Positions 49,201 through 52,103 of a stretch of 64,000 bases of DNA are shown piece by piece. Positions within the stretch are counted from its first letter, which is position 1. Each line of letters opens with the position of its first letter. The position numbers and the translations under genes were made by a program. The DNA is from Hyposmocoma kahamanoa (lineage: Eukaryota > Arthropoda > Insecta > Lepidoptera > Cosmopterigidae). The notes beneath the pieces were generated by a model, which saw only the letters and a list, made by a program, of their open reading frames with translations, searched no databases and was not told where the DNA came from. The DNA lies in NCBI RefSeq assembly GCF_003589595.1, contig NW_020653993.1, positions 7,072,251 through 7,136,250 on the forward strand, read 5' to 3'.

Positions 49201-51223
49201 AAATTAGTTCTTTGACATTTACAATTTTATAAACCTTAATAATAGTTACAGACTCATACTAATTCTGCCCCACATCACTGCGACCATCAACTGATCTATT
49301 GTGAACACCACTAATTACAGTTCAGAGTCAAAGCTGACAACATTCAAGAACTGAAGGATTTTCCTGGCTCCAATAGTTTTTATGTTCTGTTTGTAGGCTG
49401 TGCCTTCCCCATATGGAACTTCGTACCTATCAGGGTGCAGCATGGAGTTTCATCCGCCTCGTGGCAGAATCTACACTCTCTATTCTCTCTCTGCCCAATA
49501 TTTAACATGTGCTTGTTCAAGCCACAATGCGCTGTTAATACTAGTGAGCTGTTCCTGTCCTATGACAGAGCTTCTCTACAGTGTTTGGCACTGTAGTCAG
49601 CTATCAGAGCTAAATAGGAACTTACTGCGCCACAAATACTAGAGCAACAAAATTAACTCCAGGACTCTACAAAAAGCATCCAGATCACAACCAATTTAGA
49701 AAAGTCCGTTTCATAATTGATCCTATCGGGAATCGAACCCGGGACCTTCCTACTTAGCGCCCACAGTGTTAACTGCCTGACCACGGTGGCTGACCTCGTG
49801 TTCACTATCGTAATAATTAATATTATAATAAAAAGCTAATAAAACTAACAGTTATAAAAGTTGCTCCTGCAATGTATGTACTGACATTTTCACAAACAAT
49901 ATACCTGCATTGTCTCCGAATTATACATATATACTTATGTTATCCATACATATGTTTTGTTAGAAGGAAATATCAACAAAACTAATTGACCTTAACGATC
50001 AATTTATATTGCCGCAAAAGCGAATTTTTGTAACAAAATTTTACATAGCATATAATGGACTCTTTGTCACTATACACTATACGGCGCTGAGGGAATTTCC
50101 GAGACAGTGCCATAATTCTCCGGAAGACGCGCGGCCTGCTTTTTGGTTCATATCTAGTTTGTAGATAAGCCACAGGTTACCTATTTAAACAAAAAGAGTA
50201 TCGCATGGAGAACGAGAAGCATAAGCCTTAATATTAATAAGAGTAGTAAAAAATAAACAGGATACTCCTGACAGTCATCTTGACAAAGTCAAAAATGAAA
50301 TAGGACTATGTATTTATATTCAATTTTTTGCATTTCACATGGATAATACAAATTAAACTTTGTACATACATGTACCAAAAATAGTTGTATGCCATTCTAT
50401 AGTAAAGTTTCTGACTGTCAATATGAAAAATTTGCCATTTATGAGGTTTCAAACTATCGCTGTACAGATACGCTTCTGTGATGATCCGTTGAGCTCTTCC
50501 AGTATGTACCTGCTCTTTATATTTTTAATAAATATTGCTAATAGATATTGTGTTCTTCTATTTAAAAATAACAACCCCTAGTTTCTACGCATTCTTTTCA
50601 GGGGATCTTGCAAATAATAAGAGTAATAATGGTAAATCAAATCAAGCTTGCCAAGCTGTACTATCTCAATTTTGACAACTTTACAGGTGAACATAAAATT
50701 AATCACAATAATACATGTGTATAATAAAAATATTTAAAAACTACGTAGTTTTATTTAACAAACCAGATGCTAATAAACGACGCAAAAAAAATTTTTTTCA
50801 TCCTTAGTAAAGATGTCAAAATTGAGATAGTACCGATTGCCAGTTCACAGTCGAAATTGCTTACCTATGAAATAATGATATTATGAATTTGAGTTTGACG
50901 ACAACGCAACAACACGCGGAGTATGATTCAGGAATTCATTATTGATGTCGGAACCATCCAATCCCCGATTGAATGAGATATGATGTTTTGTTTTCATCAT
51001 CTTTCATCATCGTCCTGCGATATTTTCGCTAGTACTCAATGTCAACTTGACTGCTACTTGTTACTGTACTACGAGTGAGTCAAGAACTAAATTCCTTGTA
51101 AATTGTCAAGAAAGTACCAAAGACAGACAAGAACTGAGTCGATATTTTAATATCATAATTTTAAAAATAAGGTTTATACTTACTTTAGCTGGAGTAGCAG
51201 CCAACCGTGATGAAGATGACCTC
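7148..51223 (-). CDS. HNRNPUL1: hnRNP U-like protein (SPRY + P-loop + RGG), gene-level entry; 5' end missing
   Basis: This is a nuclear RNA-binding scaffold protein of the hnRNP U/UL family, whose members bind RNA and chromatin and take part in mRNA processing and DNA-damage responses. Twenty-five exons join in phase to at least 1,206 residues, plus 39 if the optional exon at 18,341-18,457 is used. Counting from the gap, the order is: Pro/Glu-rich acidic region (1-154), charged helical region (155-237), SPRY (about 272-443), charged insert (444-625), P-loop kinase-like domain with GMPGSGKT and RNFILDQ (about 667-830), Arg/Asp-rich stretch to 889, polyglycine/RGG region (890-1105) and Gln/Trp-rich tail. 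The N-terminal SAP domain usual in the family is not visible and probably lies in or beyond the N gap. The domain match is strong; which vertebrate paralogue (U, UL1 or UL2) it corresponds to cannot be resolved. Confidence 0.93.
7558..7919 (-). mobile_element. 3' untranslated end of a LINE, truncated copy
   Basis: This 360-bp segment is about 85-90% identical by eye to 15,366-15,727, where the same sequence follows a LINE C-terminal coding remnant on the minus strand. It is therefore read as the 3' end of another 5'-truncated copy of that LINE, in the last intron of the hnRNP U-like gene. Confidence 0.65.
8156..8343 (-). CDS. HNRNPUL1: hnRNP U-like exon, Gln/Trp-rich
   Basis: It encodes WGNWGNWPQWQQQ, a Gly/Ala/Lys stretch, then QQQPQQQQAQQW and further QWQQWQQQQQGWPG. 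Acceptor TGTAAAG|GT and donor GGG|GTTAGT give phases 1 and 0. Gln runs coded mainly by CAG make this a low-complexity, prion-like segment; the C-terminus of vertebrate hnRNP U proteins is similarly rich in Gln, Tyr, Trp and Gly. Confidence 0.88.
8578..8760 (+). repeat. RTE-like LINE 3' fragment, copy 1
   Basis: CCGGATTCATCCCCTAGTTT, CACCCTTAGAGGTGGAATAT and AATCATCAAAATCGG are shared with 39,297-39,425, 41,765-42,025 and 56,741-56,852. The longest of these ends in GTCGAATTGAGAACCTCCTC, a sequence I associate with RTE LINE 3' ends in Lepidoptera. Confidence 0.6.
8870..9048 (-). repeat. Dispersed repeat, inverse of 44,265-44,450
   Basis: GATGGGACCTAGGAGAAGGA and GGTGAAATAGGGGATAAAA are the reverse complement of the sequence near 44,345-44,435. 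The family is common in Lepidoptera but is not named here. Confidence 0.5.
9079..9309 (+). mobile_element. tRNA-derived SINE, family 1, sense copy
   Basis: The tRNA-like head has an A-box-like TGGTCGAACGG and a B-box-like GGTTGGATTCC. It is followed by a conserved body (GTTTGGGTGTAATTTTT; CCTAGTGCGGGGCTATGTTG) and a 3' ATT-repeat tail. Inverse copies lie at 35,962-36,186, 53,601-53,807 and 55,258-55,476. It is a Pol III retroposon, not a functional tRNA. Confidence 0.9.
10067..10154 (-). CDS. HNRNPUL1: hnRNP U-like exon, Gln/Gly/Trp-rich
   Basis: It encodes DGPNPPNQQQQGWNQW and GWGGWGNWNNQ. Acceptor TTTAACAG, donor CAAG|GTTAAT; phases 0 in and 1 out match both neighbouring exons. Confidence 0.87.
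10221..10286. repeat. Near-perfect 66-bp hairpin in an intron
   Basis: ACATTGTACGCCACG, GGCC and GATACGGCT form the left arm; the right arm AGCCGTATCGGGCC then CGTGGCGTACAATGT mirrors it around a loop of about 7 bases (TGGAGAC), with a 2-3 base mismatch mid-stem. It lies 67 bp upstream of the exon at 10,067-10,154. Confidence 0.85.
11602..11714 (-). CDS. HNRNPUL1: hnRNP U-like exon, RGG/Asn-rich
   Basis: It encodes GGGTGSWQRGGQLQQNNRGG followed by MQNRNHGGPGGPNRNPK. Acceptor TTGTACAG, donor AAG|GTATGT; phases 1 and 0. Repeated RGG/NRGG words are typical of hnRNP U RNA-binding tails. Confidence 0.88.
12297..12508 (-). CDS. HNRNPUL1: hnRNP U-like exon, RGG and Pro/Gly-rich
   Basis: It encodes NDYGGGRDRDNSFRGGRGGG, then ARPDRPPGGPPGRGPQGG, DRGRFNQNDNRPNNRG and RPPPGP. 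Acceptor CTCACAG, donor CCAG|GTTAGT; phases 2 and 1. The RGG box region is expected to bind RNA and to be a target of arginine methylation (inferred from the family). Confidence 0.88.
12830..13078 (+). repeat. Dispersed repeat A, copy 1
   Basis: The family is recognised by CATAACAGTTGCAG, CAGAGCTTTAAATCGCAAAG, GTGCCTGTAATTTCACCAGC, AACCGGAACGCAGTAATG and a 3' end CACAAGGAGCTCTACTGCTA. At least eight copies or pieces occur in this window. It has no coding capacity; its element class is unknown to me. Confidence 0.75.
13080..13292 (+). repeat. Inverted repeat pair, left member
   Basis: AGTACTTCATCATTAGCGAG and AGGTGTCGAGAAGCAACCG at the start, and CGACCACAGTACTTACG at the end, are the reverse complement of sequence at 26,908-27,125. 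The two copies lie about 13.8 kb apart in different introns of the same gene. Confidence 0.7.
13300..14490. other. Intron sequence without a recognised gene
   Basis: AT-rich intron. It contains a short 5'-truncated piece of the family 1 SINE near 13,948-13,972 (AACGCACACACTCAACATTG) and a dispersed fragment near 14,260-14,350 (CCACGACTTCGTC). Nothing else was recognised. Confidence 0.45.
14491..14719. mobile_element. Short TIR element with 8-bp target duplication (copy S2)
   Basis: It is nearly identical to 3,583-3,810 over 229 bp, with ends CATTGACTTAC and GTAAGTCAATG. It is flanked exactly by TTTTTAAT at 14,483-14,490 and 14,720-14,727. High identity between two short copies suggests recent amplification. 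Confidence 0.92.
15366..15989 (-). pseudogene. LINE C-terminal coding remnant and 3' untranslated region
   Basis: A 94-codon minus-strand frame (15,705-15,989) reads RNCYNMCVKLYNALPDDIK then FKKILFEWL. The word LYNALPDDI followed by FKK..L..WL resembles the C-terminal end of reverse transcriptases of jockey/CR1-type LINEs. The non-coding part 15,366-15,727 recurs at 7,558-7,919. No RT catalytic domain is present, so it is a 5'-truncated dead copy. Confidence 0.6.
15990..16703. other. Intron sequence without a recognised gene
   Basis: A degenerate tRNA-like word at about 16,140-16,200 (GAACCCACGAACTTC) may be an old SINE head. Nothing else could be identified. Confidence 0.35.
16704..16938 (-). 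CDS. HNRNPUL1: hnRNP U-like exon, polyglycine/RGG
   Basis: After the words DRW and GDRW it encodes two glycine runs: 15 Gly (16,883-16,927) and 24 Gly (16,706-16,777), separated by SGRWGPAGGRGGGGGTRWG and RDRNTGPPGRFGG. Acceptor TTGCCAG|AG, donor GGACG|GTGAGT; phases 1 and 2. The runs are coded by mixed GGC/GGT/GGA codons and are very GC-rich against an AT-rich background. The run lengths may be imprecise if the assembly compressed the triplet repeat. Confidence 0.85.
17540..17738 (+). repeat. Dispersed repeat A, copy 2 (partial)
   Basis: AGATCTGAGGGGCACTGTCA and GACAAGTCCCGTGTGCC match the family A consensus. The 3' part is shortened to GAGGAGCTCAACTGCTACTA. Confidence 0.65.
18341..18457 (-). 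CDS. HNRNPUL1: hnRNP U-like optional (cassette) exon candidate
   Basis: A 117-nt segment with acceptor ATATTACAG|GT and donor AAAA|GTGAGA reads DDVGMVRRWFYQKRKNQ then KPDNDPRGVGGDSESDVSIE in the frame set by the flanking exons. It starts and ends in phase 1, so it can be included or skipped without a frameshift: inclusion joins to the next exon through an AAG codon, skipping through GAG. It would add a short basic then acidic segment between the Arg/Asp-rich region and the polyglycine region. Whether it is spliced in is inferred, not shown. Confidence 0.6.
18849..19097 (-). CDS. HNRNPUL1: hnRNP U-like exon, end of P-loop domain and Arg/Asp-rich stretch
   Basis: It encodes NFTLPEVGSWIDEVVFPELN, matching the NFTLPEV segment of vertebrate hnRNP U, then a helical EEECKKALEGLHKEARAAGV and a basic/acidic run with KRARDDDRKRRDDRRSRDG. 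KRARDDDRKRR could be a nuclear localisation signal. Phases 1 and 1; acceptor TTAACAG, donor AGAG|GTTTGT. Confidence 0.9.
19189..19357 (-). CDS. HNRNPUL1: hnRNP U-like exon, P-loop kinase-like domain (3)
   Basis: It encodes TNVYPSAQRRKLREFDGYRR then VAVVVVTDEETYLERQKKR and EVPDGAVMDMK. TNV.(P)SAQRRK directly follows the LDQ of the previous exon, as in hnRNP U (LDQTNV..AAQRRK). Phases 0 and 1; donor AAAG|GTTGGT. Confidence 0.92.
19358..19854. other. Intron, nothing recognised
   Basis: The 497-bp intron between two P-loop domain exons. A 71-codon plus-strand frame here has no recognisable feature. Confidence 0.5.
19855..19983 (-). CDS. HNRNPUL1: hnRNP U-like exon, P-loop kinase-like domain (2)
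   Basis: It encodes VDCKPFRSTYEGRWDAMVSK then CAKCVLKLLEIAKGRRRN and FILDQ. RRRNFILDQ is the conserved Walker-B-like segment of the family. Exactly 43 codons, phase 0 to 0; acceptor ATGAACAG, donor CAG|GTGAGA. Confidence 0.93.
19984..21655. other. Intron, nothing recognised
   Basis: About 1.7 kb of AT-rich intron before the long TIR element. No coding or delimited repeat structure was seen. Confidence 0.45.
21656..22889. mobile_element. Long TIR element with 8-bp target duplication (copy L1), empty of LINE
   Basis: The ends are CATTGACCTCCCAACAAATG and CATTTATTGGTAGGTCAATG. It is flanked exactly by ATAAATAG at 21,648-21,655 and 22,890-22,897. The 1.2-kb interior has no transposase frame. 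It is the inverse of the copy at 29,679-33,269 and shares its ends with the 228-bp copies. The interior keeps GAGTACAACAATATTTTGTT near 22,308-22,327, the unoccupied version of the site into which a LINE has jumped in the other copy. Confidence 0.92.
23079..23201 (-). CDS. HNRNPUL1: hnRNP U-like exon, Walker A (P-loop)
   Basis: It encodes VILMVGMPGSGKTYWARAHA then AKHPERRYNILSTGALFDKM. GMPGSGKT is a complete Walker A; YNILST matches the conserved YNILGT of hnRNP U. Exactly 41 codons, phase 0 to 0; acceptor TGCGCAG, donor AAG|GTACAG. Confidence 0.95.
23497..23560. repeat. Short tandem duplication
   Basis: Two adjacent copies of a unit of about 32 bp containing TTTTATTTTTCCATTTTGAA, at 23,501 and 23,533. 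It lies in an intron. Confidence 0.7.
23965..24087 (+). repeat. Dispersed repeat A, copy 3 (3' part)
   Basis: ACCAGCACCCTTACCCTCC through TCACAAGGAGCTCTACTGCT matches the 3' half of family A. Confidence 0.7.
24437..24570 (+). repeat. Dispersed repeat fragment, copy 2
   Basis: GTCGAGTCACCGCCGCGGA and ATCCGTTAGTTTAGTTAA match 4,887-5,020 in the same orientation. Confidence 0.6.
25003..25123 (-). CDS. HNRNPUL1: hnRNP U-like exon, linker leading to P-loop
   Basis: It encodes YTVEEELDGTEACLVPGYHL then IAEADLVDGPRRPNSLAECE. The end (DGPRRP..LAECE followed by VILMVG) aligns with the segment just before the P-loop in vertebrate hnRNP U. Phases 2 and 0; acceptor TGTCCAG, donor GAG|GTGAGG. Confidence 0.88.
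25600..25678 (-). CDS. HNRNPUL1: hnRNP U-like exon, insert region
   Basis: It encodes VKIPEVTEEQVLKGHVLDKR followed by IKFVIR. Acceptor TTTGCAG|AT, donor ATCAG|GTGAGC; phases 1 and 2. It belongs to the charged insert between SPRY and P-loop. Confidence 0.85.
26763..26886 (-). CDS. HNRNPUL1: hnRNP U-like exon, acidic insert
   Basis: It encodes ENGDKQPPAEVKTEVMDTDS then TEKPEEPESKGNADVKGEPG. Low-complexity acidic, probably disordered. Acceptor ATTCAG, donor TTCAG|GTATGA; phases 0 and 1. Confidence 0.87.
26908..27125 (-). repeat. Inverted repeat pair, right member
   Basis: Reverse complement of 13,080-13,292: CGTAAGTACTGTGATCGCCG at the left and CGGTTGCTTCTCGACACCTC near the right. It begins about 20 bp upstream of the acceptor of the exon at 26,763-26,886. 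Confidence 0.7.
27787..27939 (-). CDS. HNRNPUL1: hnRNP U-like exon, charged helical insert
   Basis: It encodes ERERIERERKEKEAAERRER then GEEPEEEKEKEDNQEKDKEA and SDSEKKDEPQ. Highly charged, predicted long helix. Exactly 51 codons, phase 0 to 0, so it could be skipped in frame. Acceptor TTTGCAG, donor CAG|GTCGGT. Confidence 0.87.
28199..28372. mobile_element. Palindromic MITE, GGGTCGTATT family, copy 1
   Basis: The ends are GGGTCGTATTCCAGAACTCT and AGTTCTAGAATACGACCC. Internal words CTCAAGTCAGGATTTGAG and AAACTTGACTTGAG are also mirrored, and CTGGAAATACGACCCTAATG recurs inside. It is flanked by TAA on both sides, a 3-bp target duplication as in PIF/Harbinger elements. Other copies: 52,258-52,624 and 58,641-58,771. 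Confidence 0.8.
29044..29200 (-). repeat. Dispersed repeat A, inverse partial copy
   Basis: GGTGCTGGAGAAATTACAGG, TGCCCCTCAGATCTTTGCGA and TTTAAAGCTTTG are the reverse complement of family A. Confidence 0.7.
30224..32594 (+). mobile_element. CR1/jockey-like non-LTR retrotransposon, 5'-truncated
   Basis: It is flanked by TATTGTT at 30,217-30,223 and 32,595-32,601, a 7-bp target duplication (or partly microhomology). The 5' end is cut inside the endonuclease. The 3' end is a run of TTTTATTTTA-type repeats. It is oriented opposite to the host hnRNP U-like gene and lies in the intron between the exons at 27,787 and 33,715. Confidence 0.92.
30226..32463 (+). CDS. LINE ORF2 fragment: endonuclease C-terminus and complete reverse transcriptase
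   Basis: It copies LINE RNA into DNA at the nicked target. The frame is open from the truncation point (30,226) to TAG at 32,461-32,463; the first ATG is at 30,283. It opens with the end of the AP-like endonuclease (WLDHCVVS ... SWSDHYPL, with the catalytic-type SDH). The RT domain follows with KSPGFDSLSIEHLK, SNYRPISLATITAKVLDRIL, AQFGFREGLSTE, FLDLSKAFDLVSYDKLW, GVRQGGLTSPRLFNVYVN and YADDMVLLS; YADD is the catalytic box. The thumb and C-terminus run to LLHVK. No stops or frameshifts, so it is a young insertion that cannot move by itself because its 5' end is missing. The clade (CR1 group) is by recognition only. Confidence 0.93.
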   Translation, partial: GLSSNTHTYVSDVHACKRWLDHCVVSESALHTVLDINVLYDISWSDHYPLQVVCDLGLVRNKILASKDQCNNKIIWGVRNLEEINKYYECCNNKLKLVHCPDEFYECADKMCNNVSHRRVLDKFYNKIVTILSQSSVTTCTRRVKHNVKNRCILGWNKHVAEAHRQARLDFQMYVLYGKPSCGLVYDRMCLSRKIFKSRLKFCQQHQEQIRLDLLAAQHSAKKFNKFWKSTKQLNGKATIPVSVDDTSDPREIANIFKQHFKVESPLISMSSLSFSKDCHVDQPISITSEDVRQAINNMKRGKSPGFDSLSIEHLKYAGPHIDRLLSFFYTLCVRHSYLPSELMKTVVVPLVKNATGDISDKSNYRPISLATITAKVLDRILDMHLSKSLQVHDAQFGFREGLSTECAILTVKHTVDYYVKRKTPIYACFLDLSKAFDLVSYDKLWSKLSSVGVSPEVIKLFQFWYSNQKNTIKWANFHSDEYILNCGVRQGGLTSPRLFNVYVNSLIEELSSMQVGCRIDGVTVNNISYADDMVLLSPSIGGLRKLLRVCEAYAVEHGLKYNVTKSEFMIFKGKNKGPVHVPPLLLNGITIRRVPRFKYLGHILTEELMDDEDIERERRALSVRGNMLAHRFTRCTVSVKLTLFKAYCQSFYTCGLWARFTKRAYDSLRVQYNNVFRVLLRLPRFCSASGMFADAHMDDFYAIIRKKTASIVQRIRGGDNGILRMIADRMDSAILSRFTLLHVK
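33715..33904 (-). CDS. HNRNPUL1: hnRNP U-like exon, coiled-coil insert after SPRY
   Basis: It encodes YNMLTRTKIIRKRLEIPVEQ then a run of charged residues such as EEKRKREEELLKQKEEAERK to RLRKKRE. Strong coiled-coil or single-helix character. Acceptor TTCCAG, donor GAG|GTAACA; phases 2 and 0 match FGYDR before and the exon at 27,787 after. Confidence 0.87.
34305..34445 (+). repeat. Degenerate tRNA-headed SINE, family 2
   Basis: GTCCCAGGTTCAACTACTGG is a B-box-like word. The tail TGTGAAATAACTCCACTAG followed by TTACAAAGATCGAAC matches the tails of the SINEs at 55.5-56.1 kb. Confidence 0.5.
35402..35559 (-). CDS. HNRNPUL1: hnRNP U-like exon, SPRY domain (4)
   Basis: It encodes DLESSPCKISYTVNGTELGV then AYEFDKAALNGKPLFPHVLT and KNMCYRVNFGYDR. 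The words SYTVNG..LGVA.EF, G.PLFPHVL and V.FNFG-like VNFGYD are those of the C-terminal half of the hnRNP U SPRY. Phases 0 and 2; acceptor CCCCCAG, donor GACAG|GTGATG. Confidence 0.95.
35590..35960. repeat. CGCG-rich MITE-like repeat, copy 1
   Basis: GTTTGTTAATTTCAGTTAAT, GAAATGAAGCAACTACTACA, GATTCACTACAGCGCGTC and ACGCGCGTTAACAT are shared with 47,405-48,595. This copy keeps the unoccupied TTA site that a TIR element entered in the other copy. Confidence 0.7.
35962..36186 (-). mobile_element. tRNA-derived SINE, family 1, inverse copy
   Basis: It starts at the left with the TAA-repeat tail, then AACGCACACACTCAACATAG and CGCACTAGGGAAACCCTGTG. The tRNA-like head GGGAATCGAACCCAGGACCT ends with CCGTTCGGCCACGGAGGCAG. 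Confidence 0.9.
36590..36702 (-). CDS. HNRNPUL1: hnRNP U-like exon, SPRY domain (3)
   Basis: It encodes DGEHSWGLETSGRAVNNCEF then KEYGQQLNEKDVVGAYI, matching the S.G....G.......YG..F.E.DV core of SPRY. Phases 1 and 0; acceptor TTGTTCAG, donor TATATT|GTAAAT. Confidence 0.94.
36735..36960. repeat. MITE-B family, partial copy
   Basis: ACCAATTTACATAGCCGCAC and GAATTCCCGAGACTGCG match the TIR element at 57,948-58,195. It lies just upstream of a SPRY exon. Confidence 0.6.
37222..37473 (+). repeat. Dispersed repeat A, copy 4
   Basis: CGACACGCCTGTCCATAGTA through CACAAGGAGCTCTACTGCTA; a nearly full family A copy. Confidence 0.8.
37634..37742 (-). CDS. HNRNPUL1: hnRNP U-like exon, SPRY domain (2)
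   Basis: It encodes VRVGSVVTTTEASLEKETIS then SGLRIGWSTEDSSLHLG. RIGWS is the characteristic SPRY word (VGWS in vertebrate hnRNP U). Phases 0 and 1; acceptor GTTCTAG, donor CTTG|GTAAGA. Confidence 0.94.
38605..38722 (+). repeat. Dispersed repeat A, 3' fragment
   Basis: CCCTTCAAAACCGGAACGCA through TCACAAGGAGCTCTACTGGT; the 3' third of family A. Confidence 0.65.
38824..38960 (-). CDS. HNRNPUL1: hnRNP U-like exon, SPRY domain start (1)
   Basis: It encodes DSDLNQYLELPELNSVVPLS then EGAFSYAWAGARASHGVTGG and RVCYE. F.Y.WAGARA..GV..G.VCYE aligns with the WAGARATYG...G.V.YE start of hnRNP U SPRY. Phases 1 and 0; acceptor TGTACAG, donor GAG|GTGAGA. Confidence 0.95.
39297..39425 (+). repeat. RTE-like LINE 3' fragment, copy 2
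   Basis: CCGGATTCATCCCCTAATTC and CACCCTTAGAAGTGGAATAT match 8,578-8,760. Confidence 0.55.
39620..39722 (-). CDS. HNRNPUL1: hnRNP U-like exon, acidic linker before SPRY
   Basis: It encodes EDFQSKQDKDKKESTELKIP then EPEELNDNKITLSW. The last residues join to YDSDLNQYL of the next exon. Phases 0 and 1; acceptor TTCAACAG, donor TTGGT|GTAAGT. Confidence 0.88.
40211..40410. repeat. Foldback (inverted-repeat) element, 88-bp arms
   Basis: The left arm 40,211-40,298 and right arm 40,323-40,410 are reverse complements with scattered mismatches. Shared words include GAGTTACGTCAAA, TTTAGATAC/ATTAGATAC, AACCCACAT and ATTCTTGTAA. The loop is 24 bp. It lies 147 bp downstream (in transcript order) of the exon at 40,557-40,667. 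Confidence 0.88.
40557..40667 (-). CDS. HNRNPUL1: hnRNP U-like exon, basic segment
   Basis: It encodes DPVRLGRLRRKQEKKARWSN then FYRSVEVTNEVLTPPTE. Exactly 37 codons, phase 0 to 0. GC-rich relative to flanks. Acceptor GTTTAG, donor GAG|GTACTG. Confidence 0.85.
41765..42025 (+). repeat. RTE-like LINE 3' fragment, copy 3 (longest)
   Basis: It contains TTCATCCCCTAGTTTCCCAC, AGAATCATCAAAATCGGTCC, a GTTATCGCG tandem near 41,915-41,970 and the 3' end GTCGAATTGAGAACCTCCTC then CTTTTTTTGAAGTCAGTTG, which I recognise as an RTE 3' end common in Lepidoptera. Confidence 0.65.
42030..43640. other. Intron, nothing recognised
   Basis: AT-rich intron between the exons at 40,557 and 44,647. No gene or bounded repeat was recognised. 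Confidence 0.4.
43650..43805. repeat. Repeat with TATCCGGCCGGATA words
   Basis: TATCCGGTATCCGGCCAGAT, GATATCCGGCCGGATAGT and GGCCGGATACTGGATA, then ACGGATAACCGTTTCATCAC. This resembles the ends of hAT-type elements, but the boundaries were not fixed. Confidence 0.45.
44265..44450 (+). repeat. Dispersed repeat with GACTTCGTCTGCGTAG
   Basis: GGCGCCCGCGACTTCGTCTG and GTAACCTATGTCCTTCTCCT; the inverse copy is at 8,870-9,048. A frequent repeat of lepidopteran introns; family not named. Confidence 0.55.
44647..44784 (-). CDS. HNRNPUL1: hnRNP U-like exon, charged coiled coil
   Basis: It encodes EKQRELTEEEEWEKLNERLK then IREQERIERERKQAEEDAKR and LEELKN. Heptad-like charged helix. Exactly 46 codons, phase 0 to 0. 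Acceptor TTTGTAG, donor AAT|GTGAGT. Confidence 0.87.
45656..46160 (+). repeat. Dispersed repeat A, copy 5, split by another element
   Basis: The 5' part ends at GACAAGTCCCACGTG and the 3' part resumes at AAGTCCCACGTGCCTGTAAT. The interruption is the element at 45,822-46,006. Confidence 0.85.
45822..46006. mobile_element. Inverted-repeat element with 12-bp target duplication
   Basis: It is flanked by AAGTCCCACGTG at 45,810-45,821 and 46,007-46,018. The left arm GGAAATGAAACTATTTTTCC and onward is mirrored by TAAATCCGTAAAAATAGTTTC then ATTTCC near 45,930-45,971, followed by a unique tail TGTGTAACAATCGCGAAAAC. Related pieces: 1,310-1,425, 35,915-35,950 and 62,688-62,783. A 12-bp duplication suggests retroposition, while the inverted arms look like a DNA element; class unresolved. 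Confidence 0.75.
46324..46462 (-). CDS. HNRNPUL1: hnRNP U-like exon, acidic/Gln-rich N-terminal region
   Basis: It encodes HSPPPAKETVEEPMDTDEQQ then QNKKPAQRKEQKMDQDEESN and QSRKEE. Disordered acidic region as in the N-terminal half of hnRNP U proteins. Phases 2 and 0; acceptor TTATAAG, donor GAG|GTACTT. Confidence 0.86.
46750..46871 (-). mobile_element. tRNA-derived SINE, family 2, with well-preserved tRNA-like head
   Basis: Read on the minus strand, the head (46,801-46,870) has TGGCTCAGTTGGTAAGAG as A box, a perfect 5-bp anticodon stem ATGCT/AGCAT around a 7-base loop with GGT at the anticodon position, and GGTTCAAGTCC as B box. The acceptor stem is mismatched and position 33 is C, so a working tRNA is unlikely. 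The body GAAGAAATTTTTCTATGTG then GATCTTTGTATTAATAAT is shared with 55.5-56.1 kb. Confidence 0.75.
47548..48403. mobile_element. TIR element rich in GTCGT motifs, copy 2
   Basis: The left end GGCGCGTTCCCACTATGTCG is mirrored by ATATAGTGGGAACGCGCCC. It is inserted at a TTA present once in the empty site near 35,703 and found on both sides here: a 3-bp target duplication as in PIF/Harbinger. A hAT-like MITE is nested at 47,858-47,992. Confidence 0.85.
47858..47992. mobile_element. hAT-like MITE, 135 bp, with 8-bp target duplication
   Basis: The ends CAGAGATGGGCA and TGCCCATCTCTG are the classic hAT-type terminus. It is flanked exactly by GTCGTAGC at 47,850-47,857 and 47,993-48,000. Confidence 0.92.
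48913..49196 (-). CDS. HNRNPUL1: hnRNP U-like exon, Pro/Glu repeat region
   Basis: It encodes SRTEEPPEPIEEEPKQPEPK then QPQRKAREPSPEPSPEPSPE, a PEPEPEPQKPEPVPQP stretch and IEEVKNDDMYSLDDE. Tandem PSPE/PEP words are typical of a disordered linker. Phases 0 and 2; acceptor TTACAG-type (TTTACAG CAA read from TTACAGCAATCC), donor GAAAG|GTGAGT. Confidence 0.85.
49727..49795 (-). repeat. tRNA-like SINE head
   Basis: Read on the minus strand: CCACCGTGGTCAGGCAGTTA as an A-box region and GGTCCCGGGTTCGATTCCCG as a B box. There is no clean acceptor stem, so it is a SINE head rather than a tRNA gene. Confidence 0.6.
49985..50175. repeat. MITE-B family, partial copy
   Basis: ATTTATATTGCCGCAAAAGC and GGGAATTTCCGAGACAG match the terminal and internal parts of 57,948-58,195. 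Confidence 0.55.
51184..51223 (-). CDS. HNRNPUL1: hnRNP U-like exon, truncated by assembly gap
   Basis: It encodes RSSSSRLAATPAK in phase 0 with a strong donor AAA|GTAAGTAT, joining in phase to QSRTEEPP. The 5' part runs into the N gap. This is the most 5' piece of the gene that can be supported. Confidence 0.65.
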
Positions 51224-51233
51224 NNNNNNNNNN
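51224..51233. other. Assembly gap (10 N)
   Basis: Ten N bases between a hnRNP U-like exon on the left and unexplained sequence on the right. A round 10-N run usually marks a join of unknown true length. Confidence 0.95.
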
Positions 51234-52075
51234 GAAATTGCTTTGAATGCCATTTCCATATACTCCGTGATTAACCCTAATTATAGCAAGTATAAAGCAA
51301 TGCCTAGTTCAATATTCCGCTAGTTATGAAACATAATGTCGATATCAATTAAATGTCACATCTATCCTATCTGTAGATTGTCAACTTTTTGCTTTTGTTC
51401 CAAGAAGTTTATGTTCATAGGATTTTTAGCTTTTATGTGACTAGCAACAATAAAACCTTATTAGATCCAAATAGGTTTCAATTTTTTTTACCAAAAGTTT
51501 TTTATTATTGTCTATTTTCGTTTGATAATTTATAACCAATCAAAATTATGTTATCTTAGTAGTAATGTAAGATTACATTTGCAAATGTGTGCGTGTGGCG
51601 ACACCGGTTTTGATACGAATGTTGCTTTGTCATTGTTGATTGCCATACAAAATGAAAATATTATTATTTTGCACCATCAATGCCATCCAGCATGCGCGTA
51701 GGTACAATGCGCAAACGTGTCTTGTCTCTTGTGTTGGATCATGTTGGATGAATATTATGTATCAGCGCAGACCTTGAACGCCCCGCTTGACGTACCAAAG
51801 CGTTGCGAATTTGGGGCCTAAATAAAACCGTAACTTCCAGCCTGTCCTGCTGTCCTGAGATTAATTTTTCATCTTATTGCGTATGACAAAGGATTGGAAT
51901 GCAGGTGTAGGGTTTTCCAAGGATAGAGAGAATAGGCAAATGCCTAAGCGCGTTTGTCTAAAAATTTAGACAACTACTTTCGTCGGCCGTATCGTTGTAT
52001 AACCTCGTTTTTATAAAAAGGAAATGAAACTAAGGACCGATTTTAGGTAAAAATACGCTGTATGATATTAGGCTC
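51234..52075. other. Head-to-head intergenic zone, nothing recognised
   Basis: No SAP-domain exon (minus) and no DRC8 first exon (plus) could be found. It may contain the divergent promoter, but no core promoter element is convincing. Confidence 0.4.
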
Positions 52076-52103
52076 AATGCACATTGCCGCGGAATGGAAG
52101 CGA